Translations under genes and position numbers: made by a program | The notes under the pieces: generated by a model | Told to the model about the DNA's origin: nothing | What the model saw: only the letters and a program-made list of their open reading frames with translations | Databases searched by the model: none | In this document: piece after piece, positions 44,922 to 54,505 of the stretch | Layout of the letters: every line of letters begins with the position of its first letter | How positions within the stretch are numbered: the first letter of the stretch is position 1 | From: Curtobacterium sp. MCLR17_032 | Lineage (GTDB): Bacteria; Actinomycetota; Actinomycetes; Actinomycetales; Microbacteriaceae | Direction of reading: 5' to 3' | Assembly (NCBI RefSeq): GCF_003234795.2 | Contig: NZ_CP126268.1 | Location: 3,472,001-3,536,000, forward strand | DNA: 64,000 nucleotides

Positions 44922-45112
44922 CGGTTCTGCACTCCCTCGGGTCGGCAGTTCGACCCACGGATCGGGGCACGAACGGGCCCCAAGCTACGCAGATGCTCAG
45001 CCCACGCCGAATCCCGATCAGGAGAACGACGGTTCCACGGCGGATCCTGTGCGGCGAGAACCCCTGGTCAGCAGCACTTGGCCCGGTTGACCCTGGGAGG
45101 TCTGTAACGATC

Positions 45113-45748
45113 TCAGCTGAGGACGGGAACTCCTGCGCTACGGGACCGCAGTGCACCGGCCAGACCGGCGACCCGATCCGACTCGTGCAACGCCACCCGC
45201 TCCGCCGTGAGCAGCAGCCCGGAGACCTGCTCCGCGGTCCGTCCCGCGCTGTCGTTCCAGCGGGTCAGGTCCCGCACCCGGCCCATCCGGATGTCCGGCG
45301 CCGGGCACCACGTGACGGGCGACCCCTCGGCCGATGCGAGGGCGTGCCAGACGAGGTCCAGGGAACGCTGCACCGGCTGCGAGTGCACCGCGTGCGGCCC
45401 GCCCGCAGCGTCCACGACGGCCCCGACCAGGCACGCACCGACCAGGGGACGGCCGGCCACCTCGGTCGCGGCGGCACTCGACGCGGTCCGGGTCCGGCCC
45501 CGCTCGTCGACGTAGGCGAACCAGGCGTGCTGGATCCATCCACGGTCGACGACGGCCCGGGCCTCGGAGAGCACGCGCTGCAGGTCGGCGAGTTCGGCCA
45601 GGTCGGTGTCGAGCCGACGCAGGTGCGCAGCGGTCCGTCGGGCGGCGAGGTGCTCGAGGACCCGGCGCACCCGACCGCGTGGTGCGGTCCGGGGTGCGGG
45701 GTCGGCGTCGGTGGCGACGTCGTGCTGGACGCGGAACTCGAGGGTCAT
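45113..45748 (-). CDS. DUF6197 family protein
   Basis: A 211-aa protein whose conserved core matches the DUF6197 pattern: EARAVVDRGWIQHAWFAYVD, GACLVGAVVDAAGGP, QPVQRSLDLVWHALAS and CPAPDIRMGRVRDLTRWND. The family is of unknown function and occurs in actinobacteria and their phages. The ATG follows GGGAGGGG. It lies 78 bases after the bacteriocin ABC ATPase in the same direction but has its own strong ribosome site, so it is probably not part of that system. Confidence 0.82.
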   Translation of the reverse strand: MTLEFRVQHDVATDADPAPRTAPRGRVRRVLEHLAARRTAAHLRRLDTDLAELADLQRVLSEARAVVDRGWIQHAWFAYVDERGRTRTASSAAATEVAGRPLVGACLVGAVVDAAGGPHAVHSQPVQRSLDLVWHALASAEGSPVTWCPAPDIRMGRVRDLTRWNDSAGRTAEQVSGLLLTAERVALHESDRVAGLAGALRSRSAGVPVLS

Positions 45749-45826
45749 GAGGCCCCTCCCGATCTTCACGTGCACGGATGGTGTGGGGAGACGCTAACCC
45801 CGCCGTCGCGCTCGCGGTAGCCCCCG

Positions 45827-46510
45827 TCACCCCTCCTGCGGGAAGTGGAGCCCGGGTGCGGTCCCGTCGAGGGACAGGGTCCGGTCCGCCGCCCGGACGA
45901 CGTCGCCGTCGTGTGTCGCGACGATCACGGTCGCGCCCTCGCTCCGGAGGACGTCGATCGTCTCGATGACGACTGCGGTGGTACCTGCGTCCAACGCGGC
46001 GGTCGGCTCGTCGAGCAGGACGAGACCCGGACGGCGGACGAGCACCCGGGCGAGCCCGACCCGCTGTCGTTCGCCCCCGCTCAGGGCATGCACCGGCGTG
46101 TCCATGAGGGCATCGATGCCGAGCGACGCGCATGCCTGCAGCGGCGGAGCGGGTCGGCTGACCGGGCGGTCCGGCGTCGCTCGCTGCGCGAGTGCCAGGT
46201 TCTGGCGCACGGACCATGACGGGACGAGCCCCGCGTCCTGCGACATGAAACCGACCCGGTCGCGACGGAACCGCCGCAGCCGCCGGTCGGAGAGCAGGCC
46301 GAGGTCGTTGCCGTCGACCAGGACCACTCGGGGTACCGGACGTTCGACTCCGCCGACGAGACGCAGGAACGTCGACTTGCCGACACCGCTCGCACCGGTG
46401 ACCGCCGTCAGCGTGGACGGCCCGAACACCACCTCGGGGACGGCGACCAGCACACGCCCGTTCCGCGCATGCCGATGCGCCCGGACCTCCACCGTCTGCT
46501 CAGGTCGCAT
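45827..46510 (-). CDS. ABC transporter ATPase of the bacteriocin operon
   Basis: A 227-aa MacB/LolD-like ATPase: Walker A GASGVGKSTFLRLVGG, Q-loop FMSQDAGLVPSW, signature LSGGERQRVGLARVL, Walker B LVLLDEPTAALD, H-loop ATHDGD. It starts 11 bases inside the end of the large membrane protein gene, so the two are coupled and would form an exporter or an immunity pump for the bacteriocin encoded two genes upstream. Confidence 0.9.
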   Translation of the reverse strand: MRPEQTVEVRAHRHARNGRVLVAVPEVVFGPSTLTAVTGASGVGKSTFLRLVGGVERPVPRVVLVDGNDLGLLSDRRLRRFRRDRVGFMSQDAGLVPSWSVRQNLALAQRATPDRPVSRPAPPLQACASLGIDALMDTPVHALSGGERQRVGLARVLVRRPGLVLLDEPTAALDAGTTAVVIETIDVLRSEGATVIVATHDGDVVRAADRTLSLDGTAPGLHFPQEG

Positions 46511-48485
46511 CCGCGTCGCCTCCGACTCCGGCGTTCCGGACCACTGCCCCGACGACGGCTCCCGACGTCGCGCACGCGAGCACCGACGCCGCGAGGAGAG
46601 CAGGAGCCGACGCAGCTCCGAGTGCCAGCGAGACTGCCGCCGCGACCCCGACGGAGGTGACGAGGACGCCGCACTCGGCGACGAGTGTCCGCGCGTGGAC
46701 ACGGAGCGGGCGGAGGCCCAGAGCGGTCGCCTCCCGCACCCGCATCGCGTCCGACCAGCGGAGCGTCTGCGCGCGGGTGGAGACGGCCATGGCGATCACC
46801 GCCAGCACGAGCGCCACAGCGATCGCCTCCGCCAGGGCCGTCCGCAGGAGAGCGCTCCGATGAGCGGCTGTCACCGCCGGCCAACGATGCAGCGAACCGA
46901 CGGCGTCAGCCAGACCAGCGGCGCGGATGACCTGCTCCGGGTCGTCGACGTCGAGGAGCAGTTGACCGTTCGACGCAGCGGCCGTCAGGAAGTCGCCGCT
47001 CAGCAGCTCGGACGCCGCAGGGACGACAGCGATGACGGGTGCGTCCGCGAACAGGGGCGCTTCGTCCGTCGCCGCGCCGAAGGTGAAGACCGGGCGGGGG
47101 GCGTACTCGATGACCACCGGGGCGCGGGGTGCGGCGAGCGTCGGGTCGACCTCGCGCTGGAACGCGAACCACTCACGCCACTGTTCGACGACGCCCGCTG
47201 TCGACGGGACGCCGCGCTCCGGTACGAAGAGCGCCCACTCCCCGGACCTCGTGCTGGTCCGCCCCGGCCACGGCTCGGGGAGTGCGGGCTGCACACGGTC
47301 GAGGTACTCGCGGTTGACCACGAGCGTGTTGCCCACGTCCGGCTCCACGCCGCGCCCGACCGGCATGACGGGATGGCTCGCCAAGACCGACCGCCCGTCG
47401 TCGACCGTCCGGTAGAGACGAGCGAACGCCGGTGCCGCCGACTCGATCTCGTCGGGGAGCAGCGTCCCCGACAACAGCGGCGTCACGCACTGCGAGCAGT
47501 CGACGCGGGTCTCCCCCGCCAGGCGGTACTGGTCGAGCAGGACGATGCGGTCCACGAGCGGACCGGCCACGAGCGCAACACTCGTGACCGCCGTGATCCG
47601 GAGGACCGACGTGGCGAGCGCGGTACTGCCCCGCGGTCGCCAAGCGCTCCGACCGGCCCGCAGCCGTTCCGCCGCGGTGCGTGGCCAGCCCGTTGCCATC
47701 GCTCCGAGGAACAGGCCGGCGGAGGTCCAGTACGCACAAGCAGCGACCGCGAGGACGGCCGGCAGCTGTGAGCCGACCAGGACGAGCGCGGCGGCTGACC
47801 CGGCAGCGGCCGCAGCGAGCGCGACGACGATCTGACACCGCAGTGCTCGGGCGGTCTCCGCGTACCGCACCCGGGGCACACCGAGGACTTCCGCGACGCC
47901 CAGCCGACGAGCCGCCGATCTCCCACACAGCCGCCCGAGCATCATGACCGCGACGCCCGAGGCGCCGAGGGCGACCCCGACCCCGGGTCGGCCGATCGTG
48001 AACACGATCGCTGTCCACCAGCCAGCCGGTTCGTTCCGCGCGTCGACGCCCGCGCTGCGGAGCTCGGAGACGAACGCCGAAGCCTGATCCGACGACGCGG
48101 TCGAGAAGTACACACCACGCGTCGATGTCTCGCGCTCGCTGAGGACCACTGGCTGCTCAGCCACACCACCGCGGTACTCGCCGTCGCGGAAGACACGGGC
48201 GAACGCGCCCGGGTCCCCGACGACCGCGTGGACGAGCCGTCGGCCGACCCGGTCGGGGTCGGCCTGGACCCGGTAGAAGTCGATGTGGTCCTGGTCTGCC
48301 TGCTCCCGGAGCAACCGCGCGAAGTCGACGTCTTCCGGGACGTCGAGGACGACGACCACCGTGCGCGCGGTGGGGAAGGTCTGCTCGGACCGGTCGAGCG
48401 TCGCGAGCAGGGCGAGCGCGATGGCGACGGCGGCGGAGAAGGTCATCGCCACGAGGACGAGCCAGGAGGACCGATCAGGACGCAT
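46500..48485 (-). CDS. Bacteriocin-associated integral membrane protein (DUF1430/FtsX-like)
   Basis: A 661-aa membrane protein: one N-terminal span (LVLVAMTFSAAVAIALALLA), an outer domain of about 125 residues, three or four spans around 155-310, a second outer domain of about 250 residues containing VDCSQC, and three C-terminal spans. This layout with a partner MacB-like ATPase matches the membrane subunit found with lactococcin 972-type bacteriocins, thought to give immunity or export. Starts 27 bases after the bacteriocin stop. Confidence 0.8.
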   Translation of the reverse strand: MRPDRSSWLVLVAMTFSAAVAIALALLATLDRSEQTFPTARTVVVVLDVPEDVDFARLLREQADQDHIDFYRVQADPDRVGRRLVHAVVGDPGAFARVFRDGEYRGGVAEQPVVLSERETSTRGVYFSTASSDQASAFVSELRSAGVDARNEPAGWWTAIVFTIGRPGVGVALGASGVAVMMLGRLCGRSAARRLGVAEVLGVPRVRYAETARALRCQIVVALAAAAAGSAAALVLVGSQLPAVLAVAACAYWTSAGLFLGAMATGWPRTAAERLRAGRSAWRPRGSTALATSVLRITAVTSVALVAGPLVDRIVLLDQYRLAGETRVDCSQCVTPLLSGTLLPDEIESAAPAFARLYRTVDDGRSVLASHPVMPVGRGVEPDVGNTLVVNREYLDRVQPALPEPWPGRTSTRSGEWALFVPERGVPSTAGVVEQWREWFAFQREVDPTLAAPRAPVVIEYAPRPVFTFGAATDEAPLFADAPVIAVVPAASELLSGDFLTAAASNGQLLLDVDDPEQVIRAAGLADAVGSLHRWPAVTAAHRSALLRTALAEAIAVALVLAVIAMAVSTRAQTLRWSDAMRVREATALGLRPLRVHARTLVAECGVLVTSVGVAAAVSLALGAASAPALLAASVLACATSGAVVGAVVRNAGVGGDADAT

Positions 48486-48512
48486 GGTGTGGAGAAGCGG
48501 CGCGCTGGCGCG

Positions 48513-48845
48513 TTACTTCACGCCCCAGTAGGCGGTGTTGCCGCTCGCGGTCTTGTCCCGGATGGCGCTGGCGTACGCCCCCTTGGGCTTCCAGCCGCTG
48601 TACGCACAGCGGTTCTTGCCGTCGCAGGCGGTCGCCTTGTGGGTCTTGCTGGCGTGGCTGTAGAAGGACTGGACGAAGCCGTTCGAGGTGCCGTACTCCC
48701 AGTACCCACCGCCGACACGGACGATGGACCGGGTGGATGCAGGTGCGTCAGCATCCGCCGACCCGCCCTCGGCGGCGACAGCAGGCGACGAGAGGCAGAG
48801 CGCGGCGACCAGTGACAGGCCGGCGACGGTGAGGCGCTTGTTCAT
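48513..48845 (-). CDS. Lactococcin 972-like bacteriocin precursor
   Basis: A 110-aa secreted peptide. The signal peptide reads MNKRLTVAGLSLVAALCLSS then PAVAA, with cleavage likely before EGG, leaving about 85 residues. The mature part has the lactococcin 972 pattern: GGGYWEYGTS, FYSHASKTHKATA and C-terminal NTAYWGVK. Two Cys in ACDGKNRC could form a disulfide; the founding member, as I recall, has none. Lactococcin 972 blocks septum formation by binding lipid II. The ATG follows AAGGGA. First gene of a three-gene operon. Confidence 0.85.
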   Translation of the reverse strand: MNKRLTVAGLSLVAALCLSSPAVAAEGGSADADAPASTRSIVRVGGGYWEYGTSNGFVQSFYSHASKTHKATACDGKNRCAYSGWKPKGAYASAIRDKTASGNTAYWGVK

Positions 48846-48873
48846 GGTGATCCCTTCGTGAGCGGACCGTGCG

Positions 48874-48903
48874 AACATACCAACATTGCAGTTCTGGATG
48901 CCA
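48874..48903 (-). promoter_or_regulatory. Candidate promoter of the bacteriocin operon
   Basis: On the minus strand TATGTT (48874-48879) as -10 and TGGCAT (48898-48903) as a weak -35 are 18 bases apart, in an AT-richer patch 28 bases before the bacteriocin ATG. Confidence 0.4.
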
Positions 48904-48933
48904 GTAGGGATCTCGAGAGGCGCCGACGCACCG

Positions 48934-49267
48934 TCAGTCGTCGAGCACCGCGTCGATCGCCCGCCGCGCGACCGTGCGGAAGGACGGCTCGTCGCTGATC
49001 GCGAGCGCCGACGCGATCGACACCGCCCATCCGCGGGCACGTCCCCACGAGTGCTCGTCCAGGCTCGCATCCGCGGTGGTGACCCGGCGGCGGAAGTCGG
49101 CCCGGGCCTCCCGGTCGAGCGTCAGCCAGGCCGTCGCGAGGTCGACGGCGGAGTCCCCCGCGGTGACGTCGCCGAAGTCGACGACCGCCGACAGGTGGTC
49201 GCCCTGCGGGCCGGCCTCGACGAGCAGGTTGCAGGGGTGCAGGGGTGCAGGGGTGCAGGTCGCGATG
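48934..49267 (-). pseudogene. Remnant of an aminoglycoside-phosphotransferase-type kinase
   Basis: The C-terminal third of an APH-fold kinase can be read: HRDLHPC (catalytic loop) in one frame, then in another frame CNLLVEAGPQGDHLSAVVDF, GDVTAGDSAVDLATAWLTL to the end AIDAVLDD. The frames meet at an 8-base tandem repeat, where two extra units (16 bases) shift the frame. Everything N-terminal of the catalytic loop, including the ATP-binding lobe, is missing because a divergent gene starts there. Not functional as it stands. Confidence 0.75.
49231..49259. repeat. Octamer tandem repeat GCAGGGGT
   Basis: Three full units GCAGGGGT plus GCAGG. A single unit would restore the reading DLHPCNLLV of the phosphotransferase, so this is an expansion, probably by slippage. 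Confidence 0.85.
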
Positions 49268-49310
49268 GTAGCCGGGCGGTCGTCCGGGTTCGTGTCGTAC
49301 CGTTCCCGGC

Positions 49311-49742
49311 ATGCATGGATGGCGCACGCCCGCACGTTGGGCCAGGACCGGGCGGTGGCTGCTCGTGCCGATCGCCGTGCTCGACTGGTTCTCGCTCGTG
49401 CCGCAGCCCGTGTTCGTCGCGGCCTTCGCGCTCGCGGTCGTGGGGCTGGTCGGCATGGGGGCGGCACTCGTGGTCCGGATGCTCGGCGGACGCCGGGGTG
49501 CGATGGCTGCCCTCGGGGTCGTGCTGCTGCTCGGCGGGTTGGCGATGTTCGGGCTCGACCCGTTCCCGGGCTCGGTGCCGTTCCTGGACCCGTGGTGGCC
49601 GCAGATCGTCACGCAGCCGCAGCACGTCACCAGTGCGTACTGGCAGCTCGCGGGGCTCGGGGTCGTGCTCACCGGGTTCGGGATGCTCGCGACCCTGCTC
49701 GTCGCGGCGTTCGCCGGGAAGCCCGGCACGTCGTACCGCTGA
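49311..49742 (+). CDS. Hypothetical membrane protein with four spans
   Basis: A 143-aa protein with hydrophobic segments at about 18-32, 35-55, 64-82 and 112-135 and a short Pro/Trp-rich outer loop (GSVPFLDPWWPQIVT). No family was recognised. The ATG reads MHGWRTPARWART. It replaces what would be the 5' part of the neighbouring phosphotransferase remnant. Confidence 0.75.
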   Translation: MHGWRTPARWARTGRWLLVPIAVLDWFSLVPQPVFVAAFALAVVGLVGMGAALVVRMLGGRRGAMAALGVVLLLGGLAMFGLDPFPGSVPFLDPWWPQIVTQPQHVTSAYWQLAGLGVVLTGFGMLATLLVAAFAGKPGTSYR

Positions 49743-49765
49743 CGCGTCCGGCCGGGGTCCGGTGG

Positions 49766-50926
49766 TCAGCGCCGGGTGACGACCACGAGCGTCAGGTCCG
49801 TCGCCGGGTCGCCCTCGGGCAGCAGCGCGCGGACGTGCTCGACGGCCGCCGCCCCGTCCGGCTGCGCGGCGACGAGGGCTGCGATCGCCTCGGGCCCCTC
49901 GACTCCGGGCACGGTCGCCCAGGCATCAGAAGCCAGGACGAGCCGGTCACCGGCAGCGAGGTCGACCGACAGCGTCGAGCGGGACCCGGGTGCGGACGCG
50001 GTGCCGAGCCCGACGGGCAGCTCCGTGGAGCGGACCGGTCGGACACTGCCGTCGGCCGCGACCACCACCGCGGTGCCGAGTCCGGCGTCGACCAGGTCGA
50101 CGTGCCCGGTGGTCGGGTCGAGGCGCGCGTGCACCAGCTCGGCCACCGCGTCGGCGACCCGCAGGTCGGGGGCGACCTGGGCCTCCAGTCCGGCGATCGC
50201 CTCGGTGATCGGCAGTCGCGTCCGGGCGGCGAGGGCACCGCGCACGTCGGCGGCCAGGAGGGCCGACACACGTCCGGCGACCACCGCGCCGACCGTCAGG
50301 TGCAGGCTGCCGTCGGGGGCGATCCGCCAGTCGGTGAGGCCGCCACCGCCGTCCGGACGCTGGACAGCGAGCGTCGCCATTTCGTGCCCCGGGACGTCGA
50401 GTGGATCCGGCACCAGTGCCTCCCGTACCTTGGCGAGCCGGTCGCGTTCGATCGCGTAGCCGAGCTCGCGTTCGGCCCACCTCGCCAGGTCCCGGAGCAG
50501 CGCCAGGTCCGTCGCCGAGAACGTGCGCGGCTCGGCGTCCATGATGCAGAGCGTGCCGACGCGGGTGCCGTCGTGCATCGACAGCGGCGCTCCGGCGTAG
50601 AAGCGGATGCCGTGCTCGGCGACGGCCGGGGTGTGCGCGAAGCGGGGGTCGAGCCTGGCGTCCGGGATCACCATCGGCTCCGGCGTGAGCACGGTGGTGG
50701 CGCAGAACTGCTCGTTCGCCGGCACGCTCGTGCCCTGGTTCCACCCGTAGGTCGACTGCGTGGTCACCAGGTCGCCGTGCACCAGGTTGAGGAAGGTCAG
50801 CGGGACCCCGAACGCGTCGTGGGTCATCCGGGTGATCCGGTCGAAGCGCTCCTCGGGGCCGGCACCCAGGACGTCGAGCGCCTCGATGAGGGCCGTGCGG
50901 TGGTCGACGTCCTGCGGTCCGGTCAT
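49766..50926 (-). CDS. GAF-domain PP2C/SpoIIE-type phosphatase-like protein
   Basis: A 386-aa cytosolic protein. The N-terminal GAF domain (about 15-165) shows [20 protein letters not shown] and [20 protein letters not shown], as in stand-alone GAF sensors. The C-terminal half resembles SpoIIE/RsbU-type PP2C phosphatases ([37 protein letters not shown]), but the usual metal Asp pair is not obvious, so activity is uncertain. Its ATG overlaps the ThuA stop (ATGA). Confidence 0.75.
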   Translation of the reverse strand: MTGPQDVDHRTALIEALDVLGAGPEERFDRITRMTHDAFGVPLTFLNLVHGDLVTTQSTYGWNQGTSVPANEQFCATTVLTPEPMVIPDARLDPRFAHTPAVAEHGIRFYAGAPLSMHDGTRVGTLCIMDAEPRTFSATDLALLRDLARWAERELGYAIERDRLAKVREALVPDPLDVPGHEMATLAVQRPDGGGGLTDWRIAPDGSLHLTVGAVVAGRVSALLAADVRGALAARTRLPITEAIAGLEAQVAPDLRVADAVAELVHARLDPTTGHVDLVDAGLGTAVVVAADGSVRPVRSTELPVGLGTASAPGSRSTLSVDLAAGDRLVLASDAWATVPGVEGPEAIAALVAAQPDGAAAVEHVRALLPEGDPATDLTLVVVTRR

Positions 50927-51675
50927 CCCCCCTGTCTACGCGAAGCGTCGTCCAGGAACCAGTCCCTCGGGTGGGGGTCTGCGGTGAGCTGGCGGCGCGG
51001 ACCGGTCGGTGCGGCCCACCCGGCGGCGTTCGCCAGGACCCGCTGGATGTCGGGGTGGTGGTACACCGGGTACTCCTGGTCGCCGGGCGAGAAGTAGAAC
51101 ACCCGACCGAGTCCGCGGCGGTAGGCGACGCCGGAGCGGAACACCTCGCCGCCGGCGAACGTCGACAGGAAGACCTCTTCGTCCGGGCGCGGGATGTCGA
51201 AGTACTCGCCGTACATCTCCTGGCGGTCGATGACGATCGGGTGCGGGACCCCGGCGGCGATCGGGTGCTCGGGCGCGATCGTCCAGACCAGCTCGCGCTC
51301 GCCGTCGTTGCGCCACTTCAGCGAGCAGGTCGTCCCCATCAGCCGGGTGAACGGCTTCGAGTAGTGGCCGGAGTGCAGCACGACCAGGCCCATGCCGGCG
51401 TGCACGTGGCGGACGACCCGGTCGACGACCTCGTCCGCGACCTCGTCGTGGGCGATGTGGCCCCACCAGAACAGGACGTCGGTCGCGGCCAGACGTTCCT
51501 CGGTCAGCCCGTGTTCGGGTTCCTGCAGCGTGGCGGTCGTGACGGTGTCGGCGGAGGTGAGTCGTGCCTCCAGGCCGGCGGCGACCACGGTGTGGATGCC
51601 GTCGGGGTAGTGCTCGCGGACGGTCTCGTCACCGCGGGTCTCGTGGACGTTCTCGTTCCAGACGACGATGTTCAC
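50923..51675 (-). CDS. ThuA-domain (glutamine amidotransferase-like) protein
   Basis: A 250-aa protein with the ThuA fold: [80 protein letters not shown]. ThuA in rhizobia helps use trehalose, and pairs of ThuA with Gfo/Idh proteins are common. The GTG start overlaps the Gfo/Idh stop (GTGA). The precise reaction is unknown. Confidence 0.88.
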   Translation of the reverse strand: MNIVVWNENVHETRGDETVREHYPDGIHTVVAAGLEARLTSADTVTTATLQEPEHGLTEERLAATDVLFWWGHIAHDEVADEVVDRVVRHVHAGMGLVVLHSGHYSKPFTRLMGTTCSLKWRNDGERELVWTIAPEHPIAAGVPHPIVIDRQEMYGEYFDIPRPDEEVFLSTFAGGEVFRSGVAYRRGLGRVFYFSPGDQEYPVYHHPDIQRVLANAAGWAAPTGPRRQLTADPHPRDWFLDDASRRQGG

Positions 51676-52790
51676 CGGACGACCTCCACTTCGTGACCGG
51701 CCTGCGCCGAGGCGTAGACGGCGTCGACGACCCGGGTGCGGTGCAGCGCGAACTCGCCGTGGTGGCCCTCGTGTGCACCCGAGCGGATGGTGGCGAGGAA
51801 CTCCTCGATGACCCGCTGGTGGTGGCCGGCCGGCACGTGCACGGCGGGACGGGTGACCGCGGGGACGCCGTCGATGTCGGAGTACAGCTCGACGGTGCCC
51901 TCGGTGGCGTAGTTCCGGACGAACAGCCGGGCGCCGCCGGTGGACCCGAGGAGCTCGACCTCGATGTCCTCGTCGTCCTTGGAGTACGACGCCCACGAGG
52001 CCTGCAGCTGCAGGCTCGAGCCGTCCTCGAAGCGGAGCAGGGCGTTCGCGAAGTCCTCGACGTCGAACGGGCGACCGGTCGCGTCGGAGACGGGGCCGCC
52101 GCCGGTGCTGCCACCGCGTCCGGCGGTGCCGAGTTCGTTGTACGCGACGGCGCTGACGGCCACGACCCGGGGTTCCCCCATCAGGTACATCGCGATGTCG
52201 AGCACGTGCGAGCCGAGGTCGATGAGCGGGCCCCCGCCGGCCGCGTCCTTGTTCGTGAACCACGACGTGATCCCGGGGATGCCGGCGCGTCGACGCCAGC
52301 TCGCGCGGGCGTGGTAGACGTGCCCGAGCGGACCGTCCTGCCCGTCGACGGGGCGGACGTGGTCGGCCAGGAACTGCACGTCGGCACGGCGGCGGTGGTT
52401 GTAGGCGACCTCGAGCACACGGTCGTTCGCGACGGCGGCGTCGACCATGGCCTGGGCCTCGGCGCCGGTGGTCGCCAGGGGCTTCTCGCAGAAGACGTGT
52501 TTGCCGCTCTCGAGTGCGGCGATGGCGATCGGGGCGTGCAGGGAGTTCGGCACGCCGATCGACACGATGTCCAGGTCGTCCCGGGCGACCAGGTCCTGCC
52601 AGTCCGGGTACGTGTGCGGCACGTGGCGGGACTCGGCGAGCTCGTGGAGCCGCTCGGTCTCCTTGCCCGCGAGTGCCACCACCTCGGTGCCGGGGAGTGC
52701 GGTGTAGGCGTCGAGGTGCGTCGTCCCGGCGTACCCGAGCCCGACCACCCCCACGCGCAGCGTCTTCGATGCGTCCGTCGTCTGCGACAT
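51672..52790 (-). CDS. Gfo/Idh/MocA family oxidoreductase, ThuB-like
   Basis: A 372-aa NAD(P)-dependent sugar oxidoreductase: [17 protein letters not shown]ossmann motif, [15 protein letters not shown] with the catalytic-type Lys, and [19 protein letters not shown] with the His used in catalysis in many members. With ThuA it would oxidise a sugar or polyol to a keto derivative. Likely start [14 protein letters not shown]; a second ATG lies nine bases upstream. First gene of a three-gene coupled operon. Confidence 0.9.
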   Translation of the reverse strand: MSQTTDASKTLRVGVVGLGYAGTTHLDAYTALPGTEVVALAGKETERLHELAESRHVPHTYPDWQDLVARDDLDIVSIGVPNSLHAPIAIAALESGKHVFCEKPLATTGAEAQAMVDAAVANDRVLEVAYNHRRRADVQFLADHVRPVDGQDGPLGHVYHARASWRRRAGIPGITSWFTNKDAAGGGPLIDLGSHVLDIAMYLMGEPRVVAVSAVAYNELGTAGRGGSTGGGPVSDATGRPFDVEDFANALLRFEDGSSLQLQASWASYSKDDEDIEVELLGSTGGARLFVRNYATEGTVELYSDIDGVPAVTRPAVHVPAGHHQRVIEEFLATIRSGAHEGHHGEFALHRTRVVDAVYASAQAGHEVEVVR

Positions 52791-52815
52791 GTCGACCACG
52801 CTACCGAGAAACGGG

Positions 52816-52829
52816 TCGAATCGATACGA
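52816..52829. promoter_or_regulatory. Near-perfect palindrome, candidate LacI-family operator
   Basis: TCGAATCGATACGA has arms that match except one pair and the central ATCGAT seen in many LacI-family operators. It lies 26 bases before the Gfo/Idh start in the divergent gap shared with the secreted DUF4832 protein. Confidence 0.45.
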
Positions 52830-52943
52830 GGAACCGGGGGTGGTGTTTTCTGATCGTTTGACCTACCTTCAGATCACATTCGCGCAGGTTCCGACACCAG
52901 GGGGTGTCGATCCGCACCTGCGCCGAGGTCAGGGGCTCGTCCG

Positions 52944-54383
52944 ATGCAGCACCGCACCATCACCACCGCCGCACTCGCGGCCGTGATCGCACTCGCCGTG
53001 CCGACGAACGCGTGGGCGTCGTCGTCACACAGCGACCACCACCCGGCGCCGACCAGCTCCACCGTGTCGTACACGGCGAGCGACGCCGTCATCCCGAACC
53101 CCCAGCGCGGGTTCGACCACACCACCGAGACGCACTACCGCGCCGACGGCAGCGGCTACACCCCGCTCGACGCCGGCACCCTGCAGGGCTACCGCGCCGA
53201 CGGCGTCACCCAGATCGTCCGGGTGTTCTACATGGAGGCGTTCGTCGACCAGCGGCGCCTCAGCCCCGCCTGGCTGCAGCTGGTGCAGCACGACTACGAC
53301 ACCGCGCGAGCCGCCGGCGTCAGCGTGATCACCCGCTTCGCCTACGTCCAGGGCGGCAGCTACCCGTACTCGGCTCCGTACGGCGACGCCGACCTGCCGA
53401 CGGTGCTCGCACACATCAAGCAGCTCACGCCGACCCTCCGCCGGAACGCCGATGTGATCCCGACCCTGCAGGAGGGCTTCATCGGCCTCTGGGGCGAGGG
53501 CTACTACACCGACCACTTCGCCAGCGACCCGGCCAACCCCGGCGTGCTGACCGAGGCGGACAAGGACGCCCGACGCCAGGTGATCCAGGCCGAGCTGGCA
53601 GCCCTGCCGTCCAGCCGCTCCATCCAGGTCCGCACCATGCAGATGAAGCAGGACGCGCTCCGCACCACCTCGGGCGCCGCCGGGGCACTCACGCCGCGGC
53701 AGGCGCACGACGGGTCGGCCGCGTCCAGGATCGGTCACCACAACGACTGCTTCCTGGCCTCGCCCGACGACTTCGGCACCTTCCTGACCGACCCGCTGTC
53801 GCTCGACCAGGACTACCTGGCCGCCGACTCGCGGTACGTCCCGGTCGGCGGGGAGACCTGCGCCGTGAACGCGCCGCGGTCCGAGTACCCGTCCGCCTCG
53901 GCCGAGATGGCGAAGTACCACTACAGCTACCTCAACCTGGACTACAACAAGGACGTCCTGTCGACCTGGGGTCAGGACGGCATGACCGACGCGGCGAAGA
54001 AGCTCGGCTACCGGTTCACGCTGACCTCGAGCACGGTGACCTCCGGCAAGCACGCGGCGGTCTCGGTGTCCGTGCGGAACGACGGCTGGGCAGCGCCGTA
54101 CAACCACCGCCCGGTCCAGCTCGTCCTGACCAACGGCCACCGACACGTCACCGTTCCCGTCCGTGCCGACGCGTCCTCGTGGCAGCCGGGCACGACGGCG
54201 ACCGTCACCGCCTCGCTCCGTGGGGTGCCGACCGGCAAGTGGGACGTCGCCCTCGCGATGCCCGCCGCCGAGCGGTCCGTCTCCCGCGACCCGGCCTTCG
54301 CGATCCAGACCGCGAACGTCGGCACGTGGGACGCCACGACCGGCGTGAACCGTCTCGGGCAGGTGGTGACCGTCCGGCGCTGA
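52944..54383 (+). CDS. Secreted DUF4874/DUF4832 protein
   Basis: A 479-aa exported protein with a Sec signal peptide (MQHRTITTAALAAVIALAVP, cleavage near NAWA-SSS). The middle has the DUF4874 pattern (NPQRGFDHTTETHYRADGSG, ITRFAYVQGG, LQEGFIGLWGEGYYTDHF), TIM-barrel-like, followed by DUF4832 with SIQVRTMQMKQDAL, HHNDCFLASPDDFGTF and a C-terminal beta-sandwich. Such proteins look like glycoside hydrolases but lack a proven activity. It is divergent from the Gfo/Idh-ThuA operon, which suggests joint regulation around one glycan. Confidence 0.87.
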   Translation: MQHRTITTAALAAVIALAVPTNAWASSSHSDHHPAPTSSTVSYTASDAVIPNPQRGFDHTTETHYRADGSGYTPLDAGTLQGYRADGVTQIVRVFYMEAFVDQRRLSPAWLQLVQHDYDTARAAGVSVITRFAYVQGGSYPYSAPYGDADLPTVLAHIKQLTPTLRRNADVIPTLQEGFIGLWGEGYYTDHFASDPANPGVLTEADKDARRQVIQAELAALPSSRSIQVRTMQMKQDALRTTSGAAGALTPRQAHDGSAASRIGHHNDCFLASPDDFGTFLTDPLSLDQDYLAADSRYVPVGGETCAVNAPRSEYPSASAEMAKYHYSYLNLDYNKDVLSTWGQDGMTDAAKKLGYRFTLTSSTVTSGKHAAVSVSVRNDGWAAPYNHRPVQLVLTNGHRHVTVPVRADASSWQPGTTATVTASLRGVPTGKWDVALAMPAAERSVSRDPAFAIQTANVGTWDATTGVNRLGQVVTVRR

Positions 54384-54411
54384 GCGTCGTGATCGTCGTC
54401 GGCCGTCGCTG

Positions 54412-54455
54412 ACGCCAGGACGCCCCGGGCACAACGGCCCGGGGCGTCCTGGCGT
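54412..54455 (+). terminator. Strong hairpin after the secreted DUF4832 gene
   Basis: A perfect 19-bp stem (ACGCCAGGACGCCCCGGGC and its complement) with a 6-base loop, 28 bases past the stop. Confidence 0.85.
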
Positions 54456-54505
54456 GCGGCGGCCGTCCACCCGTCTTCCACCCGGCGTCCGCCACGATGG
54501 GGGCC

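Noticed and set aside
45113..45748. DUF6197 gene as the immunity gene of the bacteriocin
   Set aside because: It has its own strong ribosome site, a 78-base gap from the ATPase gene, no membrane segment and a family not tied to bacteriocins.
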